Assembly (NCBI RefSeq): GCF_900172295.1
Contig: NZ_FWFL01000008.1
Location: forward strand, 62,001 to 126,000
Reading direction: 5' to 3'
Source of the DNA: Roseovarius litorisediminis
GTDB taxonomy: Bacteria; Pseudomonadota; Alphaproteobacteria; Rhodobacterales; Rhodobacteraceae
Length of the DNA: 64,000 bases
The notes beneath the pieces were generated by a model. The model made no database searches. It worked only from the letters and a program-made list of their open reading frames with translations, and was not told the origin of the DNA. Shown piece after piece: positions 23,526-33,636 of this stretch. Position numbers and translations under genes: made by a program. The stretch's first letter is position 1; each line of letters starts with the position of its first letter.

Positions 23526-24839
23526 TTAGCGCAGGATTGGAACCTCTGGTGCAGCCCTGGTCATGGCTGGGGGTACAGGACCGCCTGTTGCCCAATCCAA
23601 CAACTCAACCGTATGGACTATTGGTACTTTGGTGGCACCACCAATCTGCATCATGCAACCGATGTTTCCTGCAGCAATCACTTCTGGCAATTTTGCTTCC
23701 AGCGTTTTCACCTTGCGCACCTTTAACTGTTTCGAAATTTCAGGTTGCATCAGGTTATAGGTGCCCGCGCTACCGCAGCACAAATGGCTGTCTGCTGGCT
23801 CTACCACGGTGAAACCGGCGCGCTTCAACAAATCCTTGGGAAAGGTCTTGATCTGTTGGCCATGCTGCAACGAACAGGCCGCATGATAGGCCACGGTCAG
23901 TTTTTTGTCTGCGCTTTCCGGTAGATTCAGCTGCATCAGAAGCTCTGAGACATCCATGGAAATCGCTGACACCCTTGCGGCATCCCCGGCAAGCTGATCG
24001 TTTCGGAACATGTGACCATAATCCTTGACCGTCGTGCCGCAGCCGCTGGTGTTGATCACGATGGCATCCAGACCCGCGCCATCCATTTCGCGCGTCCAGG
24101 CTTTGATGTTCTTGGCCGCTGTCCGGTGGCTTTCACCGGATTTGCCCATGTGGTGTGTCAACGCCCCGCAACATCCAGCACCTTCGGCCACAACCACTTC
24201 GCAACCCAATCGGGTCAACAGGCGGATGGTGGCATCGTTGATATCGGTATTTAGCGCCTTTTGCGCACAGCCTGTCATCAACGCCACCCTTTTTCGACAT
24301 TCGCCCTGCGGCGCAAAGCTTTGTGGGTCATCATTACGACTAACGGGCGGCACCTGCTTCGGCGCCATTTCCAGCATGGCACGCAGGCGAGCGTCGGGCA
24401 TCAAACGCGCGAAGGGCCGACCGATTTTTGCCCCCAGCAACGCCAACCGGAACCGCGTTGGATAGGGCAGGATTTTCGACAAAACCCAGCGTAACATGCG
24501 ATCACTCAAAGGCCGCTGATAACGTTGTTCTATATATTCTCGAGCGTGGTCTACCAGATGCATGTAGTGCACGCCCGAGGGGCAAGTTGTCATGCAGGCC
24601 AGACAACTGAGGCACCGATCTATGTGCTTGACCGTTTTCGCATCCGGGTCACGATCATTTTCCAGCATGTCCTTGATCAGATAGATGCGGCCACGGGGGC
24701 TGTCCAACTCGTCACCTAGCACCTGGTAGGTCGGACAGGTCGCAGTACAAAAACCGCAGTGTACACAGGCACGCAGAATCTCGTTCGAGCGGGCTATGCC
24801 TGGGTTCTTCAGTTGGTCAGGCGAAAATTCTGTCTTCAT
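23526..24839 (-). CDS. glcF: Glycolate oxidase iron-sulfur subunit
   Basis: GlcF is the iron-sulfur subunit of membrane-associated glycolate oxidase, passing electrons from the flavin subunits. The 437-residue protein has two ferredoxin-type motifs, CVHCGFCTATCPTY near residue 26 and CLSCLACMTTCPSGV near 76, and two CCG domains (EGAGCCGALTHHMG near 222 and DSHLCCGSAGTYN near 356) that hold further cluster ligands. It is the last gene of glcD-glcE-glcF, 94 bp after glcE. Confidence 0.93.
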   Translation of the reverse strand: MKTEFSPDQLKNPGIARSNEILRACVHCGFCTATCPTYQVLGDELDSPRGRIYLIKDMLENDRDPDAKTVKHIDRCLSCLACMTTCPSGVHYMHLVDHAREYIEQRYQRPLSDRMLRWVLSKILPYPTRFRLALLGAKIGRPFARLMPDARLRAMLEMAPKQVPPVSRNDDPQSFAPQGECRKRVALMTGCAQKALNTDINDATIRLLTRLGCEVVVAEGAGCCGALTHHMGKSGESHRTAAKNIKAWTREMDGAGLDAIVINTSGCGTTVKDYGHMFRNDQLAGDAARVSAISMDVSELLMQLNLPESADKKLTVAYHAACSLQHGQQIKTFPKDLLKRAGFTVVEPADSHLCCGSAGTYNLMQPEISKQLKVRKVKTLEAKLPEVIAAGNIGCMMQIGGATKVPIVHTVELLDWATGGPVPPAMTRAAPEVPILR

Positions 24840-24933
24840 CCGTGTGTCACCATTCGCGCCTGAAATTTCCTGAAACGGGGCATCGTTGATGTAATAGCAC
24901 TCATGCTAAAGAACTGTGGCCGCAAAAAGAGTT

Positions 24934-26076
24934 TCATGCCACCTGCCCCATCAATCCCGGGTTAAAAAGGCCTTTGGGATCAAATTGCTGCCTTAGTCCA
25001 CGGTGCAACCCGGCAACCGCAGGGGCCAATGGGGTGAATGCCCCCACAGAATACCCGCCGCGGACCAGCGTTGCATGCCCGCCTTTTGTGGCGACTGCCT
25101 GACGAATTTCAGATGCAGCCAGTTCGGAATTGCCGGGCACAAGCAGCCAGATCAGACCGCCGCCCCAATCATAAATGGCCTCAACCCCGGAAAAGTTATT
25201 CACAATTTCCGGGGCGTCGCTTGGCTTGACCGACAATCGCCACACGTCGCCATCACGATTGTGGAAGGGCACCACATCGCGCACCCATTGCCATCCGGCC
25301 GTGGTGCGGTTTTGGTCATTCTCGACTGTGAACTTACCGAATTCAGACAAAACCTCTTGCAACTTGGCCGCTCTGTACGCGACTGAATTTTCAAAACCTT
25401 CAAGCCGGATCATGGTGACCGGATCACCATCCACCCCCTTTTGCAGGTGCGCCGCACCCGTGATTTCATAGGGTGAGCCCAGGGCACGGCTCAATGCCTT
25501 GACCGCCTGTTCGTCAGACAAACCTTCAAGAAGAAGGACGCCGGTTGAGCGCGATTTGGGCAGCACCTTCAGCGACACTTCGGTCAGCACACCAAGCGTA
25601 CCAAAACTGCCCGCCATCAGTTTGACAAGATCGTAGCCGGTAACATTTTTCATCACCCGCCCGCCATTCTTGATGATACGCCCCTGTCCATCGACAAAGC
25701 GGACACCCAACAGGAAATCACGGCAAGCACCCGCCTGGATACGACGCGGACCGGATACATTCGCGGCCACAACACCGCCGATGGTGGGCGTCCCTTTTGT
25801 ATTCAGAAGACCGCGGTGATCCATCGGCTCGAATGCCAATCGCTGGCCTTCGGCATCCAGAGCGGTTTCAATTTCGGCCAGCGGCGTGCCCGCCTTGGCC
25901 ACCAGTGTCAGGGCGCCCGGCTCGTAAAGCTCTATACCCGAGATACCGGTTGTTGTGAGGCATGGGCAGTTTAACGGCGCGCCAATCGGGCGTGTTCCGC
26001 CACCCTGAATACGTAAAGGCGTATCGGCCTTTGCGATGATCTTGGCCAGTTCAGCCTCGTTTTTAGGGGTCAACAT
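24934..26076 (-). CDS. glcE: Glycolate oxidase FAD-binding subunit
   Basis: GlcE is the shorter of the two FAD-domain subunits of glycolate oxidase. The 380-residue product has a PCMH-type FAD domain with PLRIQGGGTRPIG near 18, NTKGTPTIGGVVAANVSGPRR near 100 and GGRVMKNVTGYDLVKLMAGS near 138. It is required for activity together with GlcD and GlcF. The gene lies 21 bp after glcD. The window has no glcC-type regulator or glycolate permease next to it. Confidence 0.92.
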   Translation of the reverse strand: MLTPKNEAELAKIIAKADTPLRIQGGGTRPIGAPLNCPCLTTTGISGIELYEPGALTLVAKAGTPLAEIETALDAEGQRLAFEPMDHRGLLNTKGTPTIGGVVAANVSGPRRIQAGACRDFLLGVRFVDGQGRIIKNGGRVMKNVTGYDLVKLMAGSFGTLGVLTEVSLKVLPKSRSTGVLLLEGLSDEQAVKALSRALGSPYEITGAAHLQKGVDGDPVTMIRLEGFENSVAYRAAKLQEVLSEFGKFTVENDQNRTTAGWQWVRDVVPFHNRDGDVWRLSVKPSDAPEIVNNFSGVEAIYDWGGGLIWLLVPGNSELAASEIRQAVATKGGHATLVRGGYSVGAFTPLAPAVAGLHRGLRQQFDPKGLFNPGLMGQVA

Positions 26077-26097
26077 GGGGCGTATCCTCTGGACAGA

Positions 26098-27537
26098 TCA
26101 GGCCGCTTGCTCTCGGCGTGTGTCCGAAGCCTGCAACGGAAATACCTTGGCCGGGTTCAGCAACCATTTTGGATCAAACACATCTTTGACTGCCATCTGA
26201 ATATCCAGATCATCTGGCGCGTACTGGTGCACCATCAAATCGCGTTTTTCGATGCCCACACCGTGTTCGCCGGTCAGACACCCCCCTACCTCGACACATA
26301 ATTTCAGGATATCTGCGCCAAAGGCCTCGCACAGTTCCAGATCTCCGGGTTTGTTTGCATCAAACAGGATCAGCGGATGCATATTGCCATCCCCTGCATG
26401 AAACACGTTGCCCACGCCCAGCCCGTACTCTTTGCTCATCTCACCAATTCGTTTCAGTACATGAGGCAACTGGCTCACCGGTATCGTGCCATCTAGGCAC
26501 ATGTAGTCATTGATCTGCCCCATGGCACCAAAAGCCGATTTACGGCCCAGCCAGATTTTGGCACTTTCATCAGCTGATTTGCTTTCGCGTAATTCGACCG
26601 GGTCATGGCGGCGGGCGATTTCAAGAATAATTTCAAGCTGTTCATCGATCTCGGCCTCGCTGCCCTCAACCTCGACGATCAAAAGCGCTTCGCAATCCGG
26701 ATAACCCGCGTGGGCAAAAGCCTCAGTCGCGCGGATGCAGGGGCGGTCCATGAATTCAATGGCCACCGGCAATACACCGGCCTTGATAATGTCAGACACA
26801 CAAGCGCCCGCAACTTCGTTGCTGTCAAACCCGATCAGAACCGGCCGCGCCCCTTCTGGTTTACGCAGGATGCGCAGGGTTGCTTCGGTCACGACACCAA
26901 GCTGCCCCTCAGAGCCACAGATCAGGCCAAGCAGGTCAAGGCCTTCAGCATCCAGATATGCGCCACCTATTTCGGTGATGGTGCCGTCCATCAACACCAT
27001 GGTCACACCCATCAGATTATTGGTGGTCACACCATATTTTAGACAATGCGCACCACCGGAATTCATTGCGATGTTACCTGCAATAGCACAGGCCAGCTGA
27101 CTGGATGGATCAGGCGCGTAGAAGAACCCCTGTTCTTCGACAGCGCCGGTAACAGAAAGGTTGGTACGCCCGGTCTGAACCCTGATAAACCTATTTTCGT
27201 AATCTGTTTCAATGACTTCGTTCAGTCGGGCCACGCCAATGATTACACTGTCGGCTGTGGGCAGAGCGCCACCGGCCAGCGATGTGCCCGAGCCGCGGGG
27301 CACGACAGGAACGCCCATCTCGTGGCAAATGCGTAAAACGTCCGACACTTCCTGAGTACTGGAGGGCAATACTGCCGCAAGAGGCGCGCATCTGTAAGCC
27401 GTCAGCGCATCGCATTCATAGACACGCGTCTCGGATGGGTCTGAAATAACAGCGTCATGCGGCATAACTTCTTGCAATCGCGATACTAATTCAGCCTTAC
27501 GGGACAGTATAGCAGGATTGGGCTGTGGCATTTCCAT
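26098..27537 (-). CDS. glcD: Glycolate oxidase subunit GlcD
   Basis: GlcD is the main FAD subunit oxidising glycolate to glyoxylate. The 479-residue protein shows the PCMH FAD-binding domain (VPVVPRGSGTSLAGGALPTA near 80, IAGNIAMNSGGAHCLKYG near 145) and the FAD-oxidase C-terminal domain ending CLTGEHGVGIEKRDLM near 430, whose His belongs to the active site. ATG 27537 is chosen since GAGGGG precedes it and the upstream TTG reading adds unrelated residues. Glyoxylate made here could feed the same acetyl-CoA economy as Mcl1 at 60380. Confidence 0.92.
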   Translation of the reverse strand: MEMPQPNPAILSRKAELVSRLQEVMPHDAVISDPSETRVYECDALTAYRCAPLAAVLPSSTQEVSDVLRICHEMGVPVVPRGSGTSLAGGALPTADSVIIGVARLNEVIETDYENRFIRVQTGRTNLSVTGAVEEQGFFYAPDPSSQLACAIAGNIAMNSGGAHCLKYGVTTNNLMGVTMVLMDGTITEIGGAYLDAEGLDLLGLICGSEGQLGVVTEATLRILRKPEGARPVLIGFDSNEVAGACVSDIIKAGVLPVAIEFMDRPCIRATEAFAHAGYPDCEALLIVEVEGSEAEIDEQLEIILEIARRHDPVELRESKSADESAKIWLGRKSAFGAMGQINDYMCLDGTIPVSQLPHVLKRIGEMSKEYGLGVGNVFHAGDGNMHPLILFDANKPGDLELCEAFGADILKLCVEVGGCLTGEHGVGIEKRDLMVHQYAPDDLDIQMAVKDVFDPKWLLNPAKVFPLQASDTRREQAA

Positions 27538-27620
27538 ATCGGCACCCCTCAATATTGGTAAATAAATATAACCAATTTTTGCATCTGGCAAGATAAACCT
27601 TCAGGCGATAACGTACCTGC

Positions 27621-28340
27621 ATGGATTGGCTCACCCGTTTTTCATACTTCACTCTGATTGATTTTGCATCTCTTGTCTTGTTATTCGGCAGTTGGGCAGT
27701 GATCGGTTTTCTCATTGATAATGCGCCGGAAAACCGCCCATCGGTGTCGGTTTTAATGGCTCAGTACCGGCGGGACTGGATGATCGAAATGGTGTCGCGG
27801 GATCCACGTATATTTGATGCGCAGATATTGGCTACTCTAAGGCAGGGCACCTCGTTTTTTGCATCGGCGACGATGATAGCTATTGGCGGGTGCCTGGCAC
27901 TTTTGGGCAATCTTGAACGGCTGATCGGTATAGCGACCGAACTTACGCAAGAGCAGGATCCAGCCATTGTCTGGGAGGTCAAGGTACTGGTAATTCTTGT
28001 TTTTCTTACGAACGCCTTTCTAAAGTTCGTCTGGTCAAACCGGTTGTTCGGATATTGCGGGGTGTTGATTGCAGCGGTCCCCAATGACCCTAAAAACCCG
28101 CTTGCACTTATCCGGGCGGAAAAGGCTGGCGAGATCAATATCACCGCTGCGCGGGGCTTTAACCGGGGTTTGAGATCGGTTTATTTTGGTTTGGCAACAG
28201 CGGCTTGGCTGCTTGGACCTGAGGCGCTTATCGGGACGACCCTGATCACCTGTCTGGTGCTGCTGAGACGCGAGTTTGCGTCACGGTCACGTCACGTTTT
28301 GATGAGGCCGGAATATGACAACAGCCACACACAGACGTGA
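27621..28340 (+). CDS. DUF599 family membrane protein
   Basis: The 239-residue protein has four main hydrophobic segments (about residues 12-34, 80-100, 118-138 and 190-220). The conserved middle SVLMAQYRRDWMIEMVSRDPRIFD and the LLGNLERL and NRLFGYCGVLIAAVP blocks are typical of DUF599, a family of unknown role found widely in proteobacteria. It is divergent from glcD with 83 bp between the starts. No functional link to glycolate oxidation can be read from the sequence. Confidence 0.82.
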   Translation: MDWLTRFSYFTLIDFASLVLLFGSWAVIGFLIDNAPENRPSVSVLMAQYRRDWMIEMVSRDPRIFDAQILATLRQGTSFFASATMIAIGGCLALLGNLERLIGIATELTQEQDPAIVWEVKVLVILVFLTNAFLKFVWSNRLFGYCGVLIAAVPNDPKNPLALIRAEKAGEINITAARGFNRGLRSVYFGLATAAWLLGPEALIGTTLITCLVLLRREFASRSRHVLMRPEYDNSHTQT

Positions 28341-28376
28341 CTCCAGATTCCTGCCAAGACCTGTATAGTGCGCCGC

Positions 28377-28736
28377 ATGAGACACTTTATCCTTGCAATA
28401 GCCGGACTTTGCTTCGGTTCACAGGTCTGGGCATCAGAGCCACAAGTAGTTGATGTTAAAGTATCAAAATCGGGCATGGTTTGGCAGGTATCGGTTACAC
28501 TCAAACACGATGACACGGGATGGGACCATTATGCAGATGGCTGGGAAGTGCTGGATTCCGATGGGAATCAGCTGGGTTTCCGCAAGCTTCTGCACCCGCA
28601 TGTCCATGAACAGCCATTTACAAGATCGTTGAATGATCTGATCGTGCCCGATGGCACGCGCGAGATTTTTATCAAGGCGCGATGCTCGGTCGACGAATGG
28701 TCCGATGAGATGATCCGCGTGGCCCTGTCACCCTGA
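28377..28736 (+). CDS. Small secreted protein, unknown function
   Basis: The 119-residue product starts with a signal peptide (MRHFILAIAGLCFGSQVWAS), leaving about 100 residues of beta-rich sequence. A notable segment is GWDHYADGWEVLD followed by LLHPHVHEQPFTRSL, where three His sit close together and could bind metal. I do not recognise a named family, although similar small periplasmic proteins occur in this bacterial group. ATG 28377 gives the clean signal peptide; the GTG three codons upstream is possible. It follows the DUF599 gene by 36 bp. Confidence 0.7.
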   Translation: MRHFILAIAGLCFGSQVWASEPQVVDVKVSKSGMVWQVSVTLKHDDTGWDHYADGWEVLDSDGNQLGFRKLLHPHVHEQPFTRSLNDLIVPDGTREIFIKARCSVDEWSDEMIRVALSP

Positions 28737-28746
28737 CCAATATTTT

Positions 28747-28786
28747 GTACGTTTCGTACGTTTTGTACGTGGATTTCGTACGAAAT
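28747..28786. repeat. Cluster of four GTAC-centred repeats
   Basis: The 107-bp gap between two convergent genes holds GTACG four times (28747, 28756, 28765, 28778), the first three spaced exactly nine bases apart in a T[TC]GTACGT[TG] context. The last lies in a perfect 14-bp palindrome, ATTTCGTACGAAAT (28773-28786). A regulatory or terminator role is not clear. Confidence 0.6.
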
Positions 28787-28843
28787 TTTTTCCCGTTTAC
28801 GACCCCGGCATACGTCTGATCGTATGGCACGAAAAAAGCAGGC

Positions 28844-30892
28844 TCAGCGCCGCCCTTCTCGCAACCATCCCCCGATCGTCAGCGCCGCGACCAGCGCGAG
28901 TACCAGCCATACCGGTAAAAGCGGTAACTGGGTGACACTGCGCGTTTCATAAGCACCGCGCGGCGTGATGCCGATCCACCCGCGCCCAGAAGCCGGGCGC
29001 CCGGCACGAACCGCGCGAATGCGCGGCAGGCCATCGGCCAGGGCCATCACCCCGCCACCAGTCTGATCAATCAGCGGCATCAGGGCGTCAGCGCTGGCGA
29101 TTGTCTGTTCAAATTCGACCGGCGCCGCCGGGCCTAGACCAATCACCGCAGACTGGTCACCGCTGGCAAGCCTGTAAAGACCAATCTCGGGCCCATCATA
29201 AAGCGCCTCGAACTGGCCCGGAGATTCTTCGGTCAACTCCACCTCAACCTCTTCGCCCGACGGCGTTGTGACGGTTACCGATCCAACGTCCGGTGACAAA
29301 GACCGACGAATGATGCGCATCTGCTGACCAGTGGCTTCGGCCCAAAGCGCCTCTTCCTCAAGCTCTGGTTCTTTCATCATCCAATGGGCCAGCCGACGCA
29401 GCAGTTCCAACTGCGGACCGCCGCCTTCGTAGCCGCGGCTCCATAACCATGCGTGATCTGACGCAAGCAGCGCCACACGCCCTTCGCCTACACGGTCAAG
29501 CACCAGCAGAGGGCGATCATCTGCGCCGGTCATAACCATCTGGCCGCTTTCCTGTTCCAGCTCAATCTGGCGCAGCCAGCGACCCCAGCCGCCTTCATCT
29601 TCGGTCTGCAAACCGGCGGTGACGGGATGGCGCTGACCCAGATCCGTGACCTTGGGGCGATAGCTTTCTTCCAGCACCCGGGCGGTGGGGCGGGCGGGCA
29701 TGATGGATGAAATCGGTGTACGATAGAGACTGTCAGCGCTGGCGAAATCGGGGCCAGCGGCAATCAGAACCGCGCCGCCCTTTTCAACGTACTGGCGGAC
29801 GTTATCGAGATAGATCGACGGCAGGATGCCGCGCCGTTTGTAACGGTCAAAGATAATCAGATCAAAATCGTCGATCTTTTCAAGGAACAGTTCGCGGGTC
29901 GGGAAGGCGATGAGAGACAGTTCGCGCACCGGCACGCCATCCTGTTTCTCGGGCGGTCTGAGAATCGTGAAATGCACCAGATCGACCGAGCTGTCGGATT
30001 TCAGCAGGTTGCGCCAGGTTCTCCCGCCCGGATGCGGCTCGCCCGAGACCAACAAGACCCGCAGCCGGTCGCGCACGCCATTGATCTGGACCAACGCGGT
30101 GTTGTTGCGGTCAGTCAGTTCGCCTTCGGCGTTGGGCGTGGTGAACTGGAGCACGTTGCGCCCACCATGGGGCAGGCTGACGGGTAGTTCGATGGTTTGG
30201 CCCAAAGGAACACTGAACCGTTGTGCAGGTTCCCCATCAACCGAGATGTCGAGCGGTACGTTGACGGTCCCCCGGGGGGCGGCGCCTTCATCATCAATCC
30301 GCAGGGTCATGGTGATCTCTTCACCAAGAATGGCAAATGCCGGGGCATTGTCGATTCTCAGCCGCCGGTCCCAATCGCCTTTGCGCCCGGTATGTAGCAA
30401 GTGCAGCGGGGCAGGCAGATCAGGCGCGTTTTCAAGATCGTGCACGCGACCATCGGACAAAAGGATTGTTCCGGCAATGCGTGCGCGTGGTTCTTCTGCC
30501 AAAGCCTCGGAGAGGGCCGTCATAGCCTGGGTACCGGCATTGTCGGCACCGTCGGGTACGGTGATGCGGCGAACTTCGGTGTTGTCGCGGGCGGCGATTC
30601 TGGCCGCCAGCGCGTCAGCCGCGGATACGGTCATGGCAGCGCGATCAGCCAGTTTCTGGCTGGCGCTTTCGTCTTCGACCAGCAGGACGATATCAGTCAG
30701 CGGTTCGCGGTCTTCCTGCTGAAAGACAGGGTCTGTCAGGGCCGCCAGTATCACCATCGCTGCCAACGCACGCAAGGCCCAGCCCGACAGGCCGCGCCAC
30801 AGCGCCAGCGCGATCCCCGAAAGGGTCATGCCCGACAAAACGGCAATCAACCACCAGGGCAGAAGCGGGTCAAAGACGATGCTTGTGGTCAT
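28844..30892 (-). CDS. Membrane protein with glutamine-amidotransferase-like domain (MoxR/DUF58 operon)
   Basis: The 682-residue protein has two N-terminal membrane segments (about 12-30 and 36-55), a long periplasmic part and a C-terminal membrane helix near 655-675. The middle contains a class I glutamine-amidotransferase-like fold (LRVLLVSGEPHPGGRTWRNL, EKGGAVLIAAGPDFA) without an evident catalytic Cys, as usual for such operon members. It is the last of four overlapping genes; its ATG lies in the stop of the BatA/DUF4159 gene (30889-30892). MoxR-linked operons of this kind are thought to serve envelope protein or complex assembly; the specific role is unknown. Confidence 0.75.
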   Translation of the reverse strand: MTTSIVFDPLLPWWLIAVLSGMTLSGIALALWRGLSGWALRALAAMVILAALTDPVFQQEDREPLTDIVLLVEDESASQKLADRAAMTVSAADALAARIAARDNTEVRRITVPDGADNAGTQAMTALSEALAEEPRARIAGTILLSDGRVHDLENAPDLPAPLHLLHTGRKGDWDRRLRIDNAPAFAILGEEITMTLRIDDEGAAPRGTVNVPLDISVDGEPAQRFSVPLGQTIELPVSLPHGGRNVLQFTTPNAEGELTDRNNTALVQINGVRDRLRVLLVSGEPHPGGRTWRNLLKSDSSVDLVHFTILRPPEKQDGVPVRELSLIAFPTRELFLEKIDDFDLIIFDRYKRRGILPSIYLDNVRQYVEKGGAVLIAAGPDFASADSLYRTPISSIMPARPTARVLEESYRPKVTDLGQRHPVTAGLQTEDEGGWGRWLRQIELEQESGQMVMTGADDRPLLVLDRVGEGRVALLASDHAWLWSRGYEGGGPQLELLRRLAHWMMKEPELEEEALWAEATGQQMRIIRRSLSPDVGSVTVTTPSGEEVEVELTEESPGQFEALYDGPEIGLYRLASGDQSAVIGLGPAAPVEFEQTIASADALMPLIDQTGGGVMALADGLPRIRAVRAGRPASGRGWIGITPRGAYETRSVTQLPLLPVWLVLALVAALTIGGWLREGRR

Positions 30893-33636
30893 TGTCCCAA
30901 CCTGTCGAGAAGGGCGGGTACATGTACCTGATCGGATTTGTAATTGCCCGTCAGTACATGCATCACCAGATTTACACCAAAGCGATAAGCCAGTTCGCGC
31001 TGCCGCTCGCCTGCATACCCGCGGCCCACGGGGAACATCGGGTTGCCACTTGAATCAATGGCCCAGGCCGAAGCCCAGTCATTGCCACCGATCACTACAG
31101 GTGTGACACCATCATTGAGGTTTCGAAACGGCATACCTTCGATCTTTTCAGCATCGGGCGGGGCCGCTTCCACCCAGACGCGGCGACCGGTGTGGCGACC
31201 CGGGAAATCCTGCAAAAGGTAAAAGGTGCGGGTCAGGACGTGATCCTCGGGCAGGGGCTCAAGCGGGGGAATGTCCAGTGGCGCGGCCAGACGTTGCAGT
31301 TTGGCGCCATTGGGCGAGGCCGCGCCAAAACCCGCGATATCGGCGTCGCGCGTGTCAAACAGGATCATGCCTCCGGTGCGCAGGTAGGCGTTCAGTTTGG
31401 CATAGGCCTCGGCCGAGGGGGTTGGCTGATCCGGTGTAATCGGCCAGTAGAGCAGCGGATAGAAGGCCAGTTCGTCGGTTTCAAGGTCAATGCCGATAGG
31501 CTCTGCCGGTTCAACCGAGGTTCGGAAGAACAAGGTACGCCCTAACCCTGCCAACCCGGAGCGGACCGTATTGTCGATCTGGGCATTACCGGTGAGCACA
31601 TGGGCCAGCACCACCTCTGATGTGGCAAGGATGGCCTTGTCATCCTGCGCCTGTCCAGGGTCGGGCAGCATCAGCGCAGTCAGAATTATCAGCGCCGCAC
31701 GCGCGGGCAACAGGCGGCCCGACAGCGCTAGCGAGGCCAGAATATCCCCCATCAGCAGCACCAGCGCCAGTGCCAGAAGCCAGCCGCCAAGCGGGGCTTC
31801 GGCGGGCCGGGTCAGGCCAGTCACGGGGATGCGGGCGGGCCAGGCGGCGGGCTCGAGCACCGCATCCGGGCCCAGTACATTGCGGGCAATGCGGCGGTCA
31901 GGGCCATCATAAAGCCCCGGGTGCAGGTCGGGGCCGATATCGTCAGACACCAGACGATCCCCGGCCACACCCGGCAGGTTGCCGGCATCAATGAGCTTGC
32001 CAAATCCATCCAACACCCGAACAGGTTGCCATGTAGTGCCTGCCAGATCCTGCGCTTTGGGTTGCGCCACGGCCGACGAAACCGCAAGCCTTTCCAGCAT
32101 TTGTACAAAAAGGCCCGATAGTGGCAGCGACGACCATTCGGCATTGGCGGTGACATGAAAAAGCACGACCTGACCATCGCCCACGCGTTTGCGTGTGACC
32201 AGCGGGGTGCCATCAGAAAGCTGGGCGATGACGCGGTCGGCCAGCGTCGGGTCGGGCTGGGCCATGACCTGTGCGCTGACGGTGACATCATCCGGAATAG
32301 CAAGCCCGTGAAACGGGCTGTCCTCAGCAAAGGGCGCCAGTGCTTTCGGCTCTCCCCAGCTCATGGCGCCGCCGACCATACGACCTCCGACGCGCAGGCG
32401 GACGGGCATAAGCGGGGCCTCGTCGGTGCGTGATACATCGCTGGCGGCAAGGCGCGGCCCGGCAAAACGCAACAGCATGCCGCCCTTGGCTGTCCAGTCC
32501 AGAAGCGCGGTTTGTTCGCCCCCTGACAGGGTCGCAACATCGGCCAGAACGATCACATCAGGATTGGCGGGCAGGATATCCATCAACGCGCCATCCAGCA
32601 GATCGGCAGTGGGTATCAGTGCCTGTTCCAGATAGTGCAGCGGCGAAAGCAATTCGAGCCCTTCGCGGTCGTCACGGCCCGCAATCAACGCGACTTCACG
32701 ACGCTTGAGGCTGTCATCAGTCAGGGTGATCGCCCCGGCATGAGATTGCCCGGCGATTTCAAACCGCGAGACACGCGCGCGCAGTTCGGCGGGAAGGGAC
32801 AGATCGCCAGACGTCTGCCTGGCATCTGTGTCAAAGCTAAGCGGCAAGGTGGCCAGAAGGCGCTGTACACCGGCGGGATCACGGCCATGGGCCTCGATGG
32901 TGATATCGCGGGACGCGCCCGGCTGAACGCGATGCGCAGTCACGCGCAGGGCGCCGTCGACCAATTCGACCGGGGCCATCGCCAACACCGGACGAGGGCT
33001 TTGGTATACGCTGACCGGGCCGCGCGCCTCGAGGGCCGAGAGCAGCTGTTCGCGGCCTAGATGGGATAAACCATCAGAAAACCAGCGGGTTTCAAAATCG
33101 TCGGACCCAAGGGTTGCCGCAACGCGGGCCATCATGCCGGGGGTGGCAGCCCATGGACGAGGCGCGACGCCCGACAGGCGGCTGCGCCAGGCCTCGGCAG
33201 ACTGAAAAACAGGCTCTTCGGGTTCGGACAGGCGCAATAGCGCTACCGGGCGTCCCTGACGGCCCGCTTCGGCCAGCATGCCATCCAGAAGGTCACGCTG
33301 CGTCGGCCAGTCACGGGCGCTGGCCCAACTGGCATCAAGCAGAATGAGCAACGGCCCGCGCGAGGCTTCGGCCCCGTCATCCTGCGGGTTCAGTACCGGC
33401 CCGGCCAGCCCGATGATCACGGCGGCCACGGCCAGCATCCTGAGCAGCAAAAGCCACCACGGTGTGCGGTCGGTGACGCTGTCATCATCCTTGAGACCAA
33501 GCAAAAGCGCCACTCCGGGGAACCGCCGCCGAAGCGGCGCAGGCGGCACCGCGCGCAGAATGATCCACAGGATCGGCAGCGCGGCAAGGGCGGCCAGCAG
33601 CCAGGGCGTGGCAAATCCTATGGGGCCAATCATCAT
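30889..33636 (-). CDS. BatA N-terminal plus DUF4159 domain protein
   Basis: The 915-residue protein starts with a BatA-type two-helix membrane domain (GFATPWLLAALAALPILWII, then WWLLLLRMLAVAAVIIGLAG) and a von-Willebrand-like region, has another membrane stretch near 640-690, and ends in a DUF4159 domain with LRTGGMILFDTRDAD near 780. DUF4159 is a Rossmann-like domain of unknown role. Start ATG 33636 overlaps the DUF58 stop by four bases; a second ATG follows directly. The four genes from moxR are thus one translationally coupled operon on the minus strand. Confidence 0.82.
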   Translation of the reverse strand: MMIGPIGFATPWLLAALAALPILWIILRAVPPAPLRRRFPGVALLLGLKDDDSVTDRTPWWLLLLRMLAVAAVIIGLAGPVLNPQDDGAEASRGPLLILLDASWASARDWPTQRDLLDGMLAEAGRQGRPVALLRLSEPEEPVFQSAEAWRSRLSGVAPRPWAATPGMMARVAATLGSDDFETRWFSDGLSHLGREQLLSALEARGPVSVYQSPRPVLAMAPVELVDGALRVTAHRVQPGASRDITIEAHGRDPAGVQRLLATLPLSFDTDARQTSGDLSLPAELRARVSRFEIAGQSHAGAITLTDDSLKRREVALIAGRDDREGLELLSPLHYLEQALIPTADLLDGALMDILPANPDVIVLADVATLSGGEQTALLDWTAKGGMLLRFAGPRLAASDVSRTDEAPLMPVRLRVGGRMVGGAMSWGEPKALAPFAEDSPFHGLAIPDDVTVSAQVMAQPDPTLADRVIAQLSDGTPLVTRKRVGDGQVVLFHVTANAEWSSLPLSGLFVQMLERLAVSSAVAQPKAQDLAGTTWQPVRVLDGFGKLIDAGNLPGVAGDRLVSDDIGPDLHPGLYDGPDRRIARNVLGPDAVLEPAAWPARIPVTGLTRPAEAPLGGWLLALALVLLMGDILASLALSGRLLPARAALIILTALMLPDPGQAQDDKAILATSEVVLAHVLTGNAQIDNTVRSGLAGLGRTLFFRTSVEPAEPIGIDLETDELAFYPLLYWPITPDQPTPSAEAYAKLNAYLRTGGMILFDTRDADIAGFGAASPNGAKLQRLAAPLDIPPLEPLPEDHVLTRTFYLLQDFPGRHTGRRVWVEAAPPDAEKIEGMPFRNLNDGVTPVVIGGNDWASAWAIDSSGNPMFPVGRGYAGERQRELAYRFGVNLVMHVLTGNYKSDQVHVPALLDRLGQ

